Shown piece by piece: positions 59,848-64,000 of a DNA stretch of 64,000 nucleotides. The position numbers and the translations under genes are program-made. Within the stretch, counting starts at the first letter, position 1, and each line of letters starts with the position of its first letter. Location: positions 48,134 to 112,133 of the forward strand of contig JACKCD010000014.1 of the NCBI GenBank assembly GCA_020634215.1. Reading direction: 5' to 3'. The stretch is from Ardenticatenaceae bacterium (GTDB taxonomy: Bacteria > Chloroflexota > Anaerolineae > Promineifilales > Promineifilaceae). The notes below the pieces were generated by a model. It was not told where the DNA came from. It searched no databases and saw only the letters and a program-made list of their open reading frames with translations.

Positions 59848-60528
59848 CTAAGCTGATGCTGTCATCGCTTCTGATAGGGGAGCCGTTGTTTGGGTGCTGG
59901 CCGCTTGGTCTGTGTCAGACTTGCTTTCTGCTTGCGCTTTTAGCGTGCTTTTAAGTTCTTGGTTGAAGGCGGGGCGGTGGCGGTCGGCCGTTTGCAAGAT
60001 GGCGGTTTGGGCTGTTTTTTGCTGCTTCTTTTCCGATGCCATAATCGAATCGGTCAGCGATGGTGTCTGTACTAGCCCTGCCTGAATGAGACGCACGTAG
60101 AGATCAAGGTTGAAGTTGCGGTATTTGCGCCGTTTTGGCTGCTTTTGGTAGGCAGCAAAAAAGAGGTGGGCGTGTAAATCTTCTTGCATGTCGGCACGCT
60201 GCCAGACAGCGTGCAAATAATCGGTCATAACGGCCGTTGCCCGCTTCTTCAGCTCCTCATCATTGCCAAACTTATCTTGCAAAAGCATATAAACATCAAA
60301 GTTCTCTCGCTTGCCAAAGCGACGCATGTGCCGTAGTAACGCTTTCATTTCTTTGGGGCTGCGGTCAGCTAACCATCGTCTAGCCGCTGGCTCTGTCAGC
60401 ACTTGTCTCCCCCAATCTTGCAACAGGACATGGGGTTTTGGTTGTTTTCTGGCTTCCAGCCGCCGCTCAATCACAAAAACCACGAGGGCAACTATGATAC
60501 CAATGACAATAAGCGGTAAATAGGACAT
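59848..60528 (-). CDS. Membrane-anchored protein of unknown function
   Basis: A 226-residue protein with one N-terminal transmembrane helix (LPLIVIGIIVALVVFVIERRLEARK) followed by a cytoplasmic, Arg/Lys-rich helical domain (WGRQVLTEPAARRWLADRSPKEMKALLRHMRRFGKRENFDVYMLLQDKF) and a Gln/Thr/Ala-rich disordered tail. I do not recognise the family. ATG 60528 is preceded by AGGAGAAAAACC. It lies between a Band 7 gene and the SBP-pentapeptide operon on the same strand, suggesting a shared membrane function. Confidence 0.6.
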   Translation of the reverse strand: MSYLPLIVIGIIVALVVFVIERRLEARKQPKPHVLLQDWGRQVLTEPAARRWLADRSPKEMKALLRHMRRFGKRENFDVYMLLQDKFGNDEELKKRATAVMTDYLHAVWQRADMQEDLHAHLFFAAYQKQPKRRKYRNFNLDLYVRLIQAGLVQTPSLTDSIMASEKKQQKTAQTAILQTADRHRPAFNQELKSTLKAQAESKSDTDQAASTQTTAPLSEAMTASA

Positions 60529-60608
60529 GGTTTTTCTCCTGGGTAAATGGTGCTCAGTGGTTTGTACTAGCACTAAACACCAATTAACGATAGATTGCCT
60601 GCTAATTC

Positions 60609-61685
60609 TTAAGGAGCCGTGTTTGTTGCAGTTGTGTTAGGTGACGCAACACTGTTCGTTGGTGAAATAGGTAGCGTCGCCGTCAGCGTGGATTGGGCAT
60701 TCAATTCAGGCAGGGGCAATAGAAACGGCGTGTTGTTGGGAACGAGCATGACTTGAATGCCGGGAGCCAACTTTTGCACATATTCATAGGTGATCAGATT
60801 CGGGTCTTCAGCCAGGGCACTGGCTATCAGTTTGAGCCCGTCTGATTGTGCCTGTGCCTGAATCAGGATGGCATCAGCATCCCCTTGCGCCAATCGCCGC
60901 ACCTCTTCAGCTCTAAACGAGGCACGAGCCTGGTCTTCCAAGGCCACCTGTTTGGCTTCAATAGCTGCTGAATATTCGGGCGAAAAGGTGATGTCACGCA
61001 GCAGGAATTGATCCAGCACTAACCCTTTCAGAGCAAACTCATCGCGCAAGATGCGCTCCAGCGTTGCTTCTAAATCTTTACGGGCAGAACTATTGACTTC
61101 TGCCACCTTGAACTGTGACACTTGGGTACGAACGTTACCGCGAATAAGCGGCCGTACAAACTCCTCAATGTAGCGTTCTTGCCAATCAACGTGGATCAAG
61201 ACAGCTTGGTCTACATTGACGCGAAAGATAACGGAGGTATCCAGAAAAACTTCCTGCCCGTCGCTGGTGCGGGCGCGGATGCTATCATCACCAACTTCAT
61301 CCCCTTCGGTTAAGCCGGCCGACATGGTATAGGTTTGCCAAGAAATGGGATACAGTTCGACGCTTTCAACAAACGGCACAATGAAATGGAAGCCGCCGCG
61401 CAGAGGCAAAGGGCGCACCCCACCTGGGGAAACGGCCGATACCACCACCCCAACCTGCTGGGGCAGCACAAAGACGATTGCCATACTTAACAAGTTCAGC
61501 CCAATAACAAGCAGGAAGGGCAGCAGGATACGATAAGAGAAAAGGCGCAGTAACGCAATGGTAATGCCCTCGTTTAGCGCCCATAACACAAAACGAGCAA
61601 TAACATAAACGATAAAGAGTGCCGTTGATAGCAGGGCAAGTCCGCCCAGTAGATTGTCAATATTGCCAGTGATACTATTTACCAC
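60609..61685 (-). CDS. SPFH/Band 7 (prohibitin-like) membrane protein
   Basis: A 358-residue protein. Two hydrophobic N-terminal segments precede the SPFH domain: GGFHFIVPFVESVELYPISWQTYTM, ARTSDGQEVFLDTSVIFRVN and EEFVRPLIRGNVRTQVSQFKVAEVNSSARKDLEATLERILRDEFALKGLVLDQFLLRDITF. Alanine/glutamate-rich coiled coil (IEAKQVALEDQARASFRAEEVRRLAQGDADAILIQAQAQSDGL) follows, then a Pro/Thr/Asn-rich tail. Family proteins build oligomeric microdomain scaffolds and regulate proteases. It lies between a P-type-ATPase-like protein and the anchored unknown. Confidence 0.88.
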   Translation of the reverse strand: MVNSITGNIDNLLGGLALLSTALFIVYVIARFVLWALNEGITIALLRLFSYRILLPFLLVIGLNLLSMAIVFVLPQQVGVVVSAVSPGGVRPLPLRGGFHFIVPFVESVELYPISWQTYTMSAGLTEGDEVGDDSIRARTSDGQEVFLDTSVIFRVNVDQAVLIHVDWQERYIEEFVRPLIRGNVRTQVSQFKVAEVNSSARKDLEATLERILRDEFALKGLVLDQFLLRDITFSPEYSAAIEAKQVALEDQARASFRAEEVRRLAQGDADAILIQAQAQSDGLKLIASALAEDPNLITYEYVQKLAPGIQVMLVPNNTPFLLPLPELNAQSTLTATLPISPTNSVASPNTTATNTAP

Positions 61686-61729
61686 ATAACCTCCTTCTGA
61701 CCCAAATGCCTGTACAAGGCTAAAACGTT

Positions 61730-62497
61730 CTAAGCAATGCTTTCAACACGCACATATAGCTCACCTTTGAGGAGCATCATGCGTGGTCGCACTGTGTCGC
61801 CAACGGTAAAATGTAGCGGCCGATCAAACGGATAGCGCCCCATATTCTCAATCAGAGACCAATCCAGGATTTCGGCTTCACCATGGGTAACTTTGCCGGT
61901 CACGGCGACAAACTCTCTCTCCCGAACGAGTATTTCATCCCCAACTCGTAACTGTGCAAAGGGAATTTCAATTTCGTTGTCACCATCTACTCGCCATACT
62001 TGCTCTGGTTTCTTACCGGATGCTAAATCAACCCAATTTTGCACCCCTTCGCCAAAGACATGAGATAGCTCATAGCCTCTTTGCTGCATTTTGGCTCCCA
62101 GCAAGCGCGTGCGCTGCACAACCCACTGTAGGAGATTGGCTGTGAGCAGATGGTTAGAGGCCAGAATGCTGCTGAGAACCAGGGCGAGGAGGATGGAGCC
62201 GCGTTTTTCCTCTTTGCCTGTTAGGGTTCCGATGGCTTCTTCAAAGAGGGGCAGGTTGGTATAGATGTGCAGCGGGATACTGGACAAGGCAAGCGGTGGG
62301 AAAGCGGTGATGGAGCCTGCTACCGTCAGACCCACGCCAAGCGTGGATATGGCTGCATAATGTTGGGCTGTTTCTGTGTGTGCCTGTAAGGCAGCTTCGG
62401 GTGATGACTTAACAATCTCGAACTGCCGTGTTTTACGCCATTGCTGTGCCGAAGCGTACAAGGTTCCGCCTAGCAACAAGGCGTTGGTGATGATCAT
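61730..62497 (-). CDS. Truncated P-type-ATPase-like membrane protein
   Basis: A 255-residue protein resembling only the N-terminal membrane helices and actuator (A) domain of a P1-type ATPase. The A-domain-like stretch is VWRVDGDNEIEIPFAQLRVGDEILVREREFVAVTGKVTHGEAEILDWSLIEN, where a GDxxxV..G..V..DG..x.G.A..DES pattern is recognisable, but the TGE loop is missing. Hydrophobic helices lie around residues 60-130. There is no phosphorylation DKTG motif or ATP-binding domain, so ion pumping is impossible by itself. It may be a regulatory or scaffold derivative. Located just after the ParA pair. Confidence 0.65.
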   Translation of the reverse strand: MIITNALLLGGTLYASAQQWRKTRQFEIVKSSPEAALQAHTETAQHYAAISTLGVGLTVAGSITAFPPLALSSIPLHIYTNLPLFEEAIGTLTGKEEKRGSILLALVLSSILASNHLLTANLLQWVVQRTRLLGAKMQQRGYELSHVFGEGVQNWVDLASGKKPEQVWRVDGDNEIEIPFAQLRVGDEILVREREFVAVTGKVTHGEAEILDWSLIENMGRYPFDRPLHFTVGDTVRPRMMLLKGELYVRVESIA

Positions 62498-62563
62498 GAG
62501 CTTTCCTCCGTCAGGTAGAGTGTCGGCTATGGCTAATGCAAGGCACTGATTTTGCCGAGCAGG

Positions 62564-62815
62564 TTATTTTAAAGGATGCCGGCCGCTGGCAACTTGGTCT
62601 AAAGCCCAGGTGAGCAAACGGCCGATAATTTCATTTTCGCTCACGCCCTGTGCCTTCGCCAACTCGGCTATGCGATCCATGAGGCTGCGGTTGAGGTGGT
62701 AAGTTTGACGAAGAGGGACTGGCTCTTCATCCGAAGCCTCTGGCGTGCGCGTTAATTTGGCTTGGTCTGTCCAACTGCCCAACTTTTTTTCTAGCGATTG
62801 TTGTTTCTTTGCCAT
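62564..62815 (-). CDS. Small ParA-partner protein, RHH-like
   Basis: An 83-residue protein. RQTYHLNRSLMDRIAELAKAQGVSENEIIGRLLTWALDQVASG has the beta-strand-helix-helix pattern of a ribbon-helix-helix DNA-binding protein, with a basic N-terminus (AKKQQSLEKKLGSW). It starts 4 bp after the ParA stop. Small RHH proteins often serve as the ParB-like centromere-binding partner of Walker-type ParA ATPases. The assignment is from pattern and position. Confidence 0.68.
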   Translation of the reverse strand: MAKKQQSLEKKLGSWTDQAKLTRTPEASDEEPVPLRQTYHLNRSLMDRIAELAKAQGVSENEIIGRLLTWALDQVASGRHPLK

Positions 62816-62819
62816 CTGA

Positions 62820-63572
62820 TTAGGCTCCATAGAGTTCTGCGGCCAAATTGCGATACGCTTTGGCCCCGGTTGATTGGGGCGCATACACCCCCACGGGCTG
62901 CCCATCAAGTGAGGCTTCAACCACCGCAATGTTGGTGGGAATAACGGTTTGCGGGACGAGATTGCCAAAGCGTTCGCGAGCCGCATTTTCCACTGATTGG
63001 GTCAAGGTGACGCGCCGATCATACAGGGTGAGGACAATGGCTTTGAGGGTGAGGGTTGGGTTGCCTTTGCGTACCAGTTCGATCAACTTCAAGGTGTTGT
63101 CCACGGCCTGGAAGGCGTAGGGCTGGCATTGCAGTGGGATGATGGCTTCAGTGGCGGCGGTTAACACGTTGAAGGCGAAAAAGCCGAGACTGGGCGGGCT
63201 GTCTATGATGATGGTGTCATAGTTGGCAGCGACTTGCTGCACCACATCTTTGAGTTTGTCGTTGCGGTCGTAGTGGGCGGCGAAGGTTTGTTCGGCCAGG
63301 GCGAGGTCGAGATGGCTGGGGAGGAGGTGAAAACGGCCGTTTTCACCCGTTGTCACAATCGCTTCCTTCGTCCGTCCCACATCATGCAATGCCTGGTAAA
63401 TCGTCGTTCGCTCTACCGCCGGGTCAAGCCCACAGCCCAACGTCAAATTGGCCTGCGGGTCAAAATCCACCGCCAAAACGCGCCGCGTGGCCGATAGCTC
63501 ATAAGCCAGATTTTGCACAAAAGAGGTTTTGCCCGTGCCACCCTTGTGGCTCACAATGGCGATAATAGACAT
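62820..63572 (-). CDS. ParA-family ATPase
   Basis: A 250-residue Walker-type ATPase. Deviant Walker A is SHKGGTGKTSFVQNLAYEL (residues ~8-15), with LAVDFDPQANLTLGCGL (Walker A'), TIIIDSPPSLGFFAFNVLTAA (Walker B) and VVEASLDGQPVGVYAPQSTGAKAYRNLAAELY at the C-terminus. Full-length Soj/MinD-like proteins are of this size. ATG 63572 abuts a transposase remnant on its 5' side, so its original promoter was probably displaced. It forms a pair with the small RHH-like gene; it could be a chromosomal, plasmid or mobile-element partition system. Confidence 0.88.
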   Translation of the reverse strand: MSIIAIVSHKGGTGKTSFVQNLAYELSATRRVLAVDFDPQANLTLGCGLDPAVERTTIYQALHDVGRTKEAIVTTGENGRFHLLPSHLDLALAEQTFAAHYDRNDKLKDVVQQVAANYDTIIIDSPPSLGFFAFNVLTAATEAIIPLQCQPYAFQAVDNTLKLIELVRKGNPTLTLKAIVLTLYDRRVTLTQSVENAARERFGNLVPQTVIPTNIAVVEASLDGQPVGVYAPQSTGAKAYRNLAAELYGA

Positions 63573-63574
63573 TA

Positions 63575-63790
63575 GCCACTCTTTTATCTTGGATTTTGCC
63601 AGCAACGGTCTTACTAAGATAGCCAACTCGTTTGCTTTCGGGATGGAAAACCAGATGATTCTCAACTGTATGGGCGTACTTCTTGCCACTGTAATGCACA
63701 CGCTGTTGCGCATTATCTTTGGGTCGCTTACCTTTCTCCAGTTCAGCTTGCTAAGCACGCTCAAACTCAACCAATAGTTGTTCAAACACT
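63575..63790 (-). pseudogene. DDE transposase remnant (IS5-like)
   Basis: A ~70-codon fragment reads ELEKGKRPKDNAQQRVHYSGKKYAH, then TVENHLVFHPESKRVGYLSKTVAGKIQDKRVAN. This is the YSGKKK.HT....L.....K.V.YLS....GK.HDK pattern of IS5/DDE_Tnp_4 transposases. An in-frame TAG interrupts it upstream and both ends are missing. It runs straight into the ATG of the ParA gene, with no spacer, so the residual IS now forms the ParA leader. Confidence 0.8.
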
Positions 63791-63805
63791 ATCAGATACA
63801 AGTGT

Positions 63806-64000
63806 TTAGACTGACGCTCCCTGCTGCGGATCCAAGACATCGCGCACGCCCTCGCCGAGCAAATTAAAACCAACCACGGTTACAAGGATGGATAGGCCAG
63901 AAAAGGTTGACATCCATGGTGCTTCTTGCAAATATGGCCGTCCCTCGCTCAACATCGCCCCCCATTCCGGGGTCGGCGGCTGGATGCCAAAACCGAGAAA
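63806..64000 (-). CDS. DppC/OppC-type peptide ABC permease, C-terminus (partial)
   Basis: The frame is open to the window end and encodes FLGFGIQPPTPEWGAMLSEGRPYLQ followed by EAPWMSTFSGLSILVTVVGFNLLGEGVRDVLDP and a stop at 63806. LGFGIQPPTPEWG.ML..... is the conserved loop, and NLLGEGVRDVLDPQ the conserved C-terminus, of dipeptide/oligopeptide permeases. Only the last ~64 residues are present. Upstream transporter genes should lie beyond the window. Confidence 0.88.
   Translation of the reverse strand, partial: FLGFGIQPPTPEWGAMLSEGRPYLQEAPWMSTFSGLSILVTVVGFNLLGEGVRDVLDPQQGASV

Overview
The window looks like a chromosomal segment of an uncultured filamentous-type Chloroflexota bacterium (Anaerolineae/Caldilineae/Ardenticatenia-like). 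This is inferred from the gene repertoire: sugar ABC systems with lipoprotein receptors, a DeoR-type rhamnose regulon, a DUF1670 gene pair, and many intergenic hairpin repeats. No rRNA, tRNA or CRISPR array was seen. Genes are dense, and no gene-free stretch exceeds 300 bp. A striking genome-wide signature is the palindromic decamer AACGGCCGTT, with about 39 perfect copies by hand count, nearly all inside genes. It resembles the HIP1 phenomenon of cyanobacteria.

Layout. (1) 1-5.6 kb: the end of a FadN-like beta-oxidation protein, a PIN toxin module and FadA thiolase, then an FAD monooxygenase divergent from a TetR regulator. (2) 5.7-14.2 kb: a minus-strand accessory island with a HerA-NurA-DNA methyltransferase cassette. 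Its NurA gene is split by an IS701/IS4-like element and its methyltransferase by an IS630 element. Removing each element with one copy of its target duplication restores the reading frame exactly. An HNH endonuclease pair lies beside it. The island contains no perfect AACGGCCGTT. (3) 14.3-35.8 kb: an L-rhamnose acquisition and catabolism locus. It holds a fused DeoR/periplasmic-binding-type regulator, an ABC transporter with a tandem-duplicated receptor, alpha-L-rhamnosidase, mutarotase, isomerase, kinase, and a bifunctional rhamnulose-1-P aldolase/dehydrogenase. Two PIN-type toxin modules and a two-gene DUF1670 element with terminal inverted repeats (23.3-25.0 kb) interrupt it.

(4) 35.8-54.4 kb: an IclR regulator divergent from a co-directional run of about 18 genes. 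These include a cyclase-family hydrolase, cupins, SDRs, hydroxyacyl-CoA dehydrogenase, a second sugar-type ABC system, EthD-like protein, a PhlG/phloretin-hydrolase-like protein, a bicovalent flavin oxidase, BKACE, MATE exporter, GH1 beta-glucosidase, esterase, amidohydrolase-family decarboxylase and a quercetinase-like bicupin. Read together, regions 3 and 4 could deglycosylate a plant rhamnosyl-glucoside flavonoid such as rutin, feed the rhamnose to glycolysis, and attack the aglycone. That pathway is inference.

(5) 54.5-63.8 kb: a minus-strand membrane/envelope cluster. It contains a ParA pair, a truncated P-type-ATPase-like protein, a Band 7 protein, a membrane-anchored unknown, an orphan iron-type binding protein, a 1035-residue fusion of membrane helices, pentapeptide repeats and two PstS-like domains, and a pentapeptide-repeat lipoprotein. 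(6) The extreme end holds a transposase remnant and the C-terminus of a DppC/OppC-type permease.

Many adjacent genes are separated by hairpin repeats of at least five word families (GAGATTGGAGATT, GTAATCGGTAATCAGT, TGGTGCGTGGTGCGT, AGGACGCAGATTTTCCTGAT, TTTGCGCCTTTGCGTGAG), labelled families A to E in the features.
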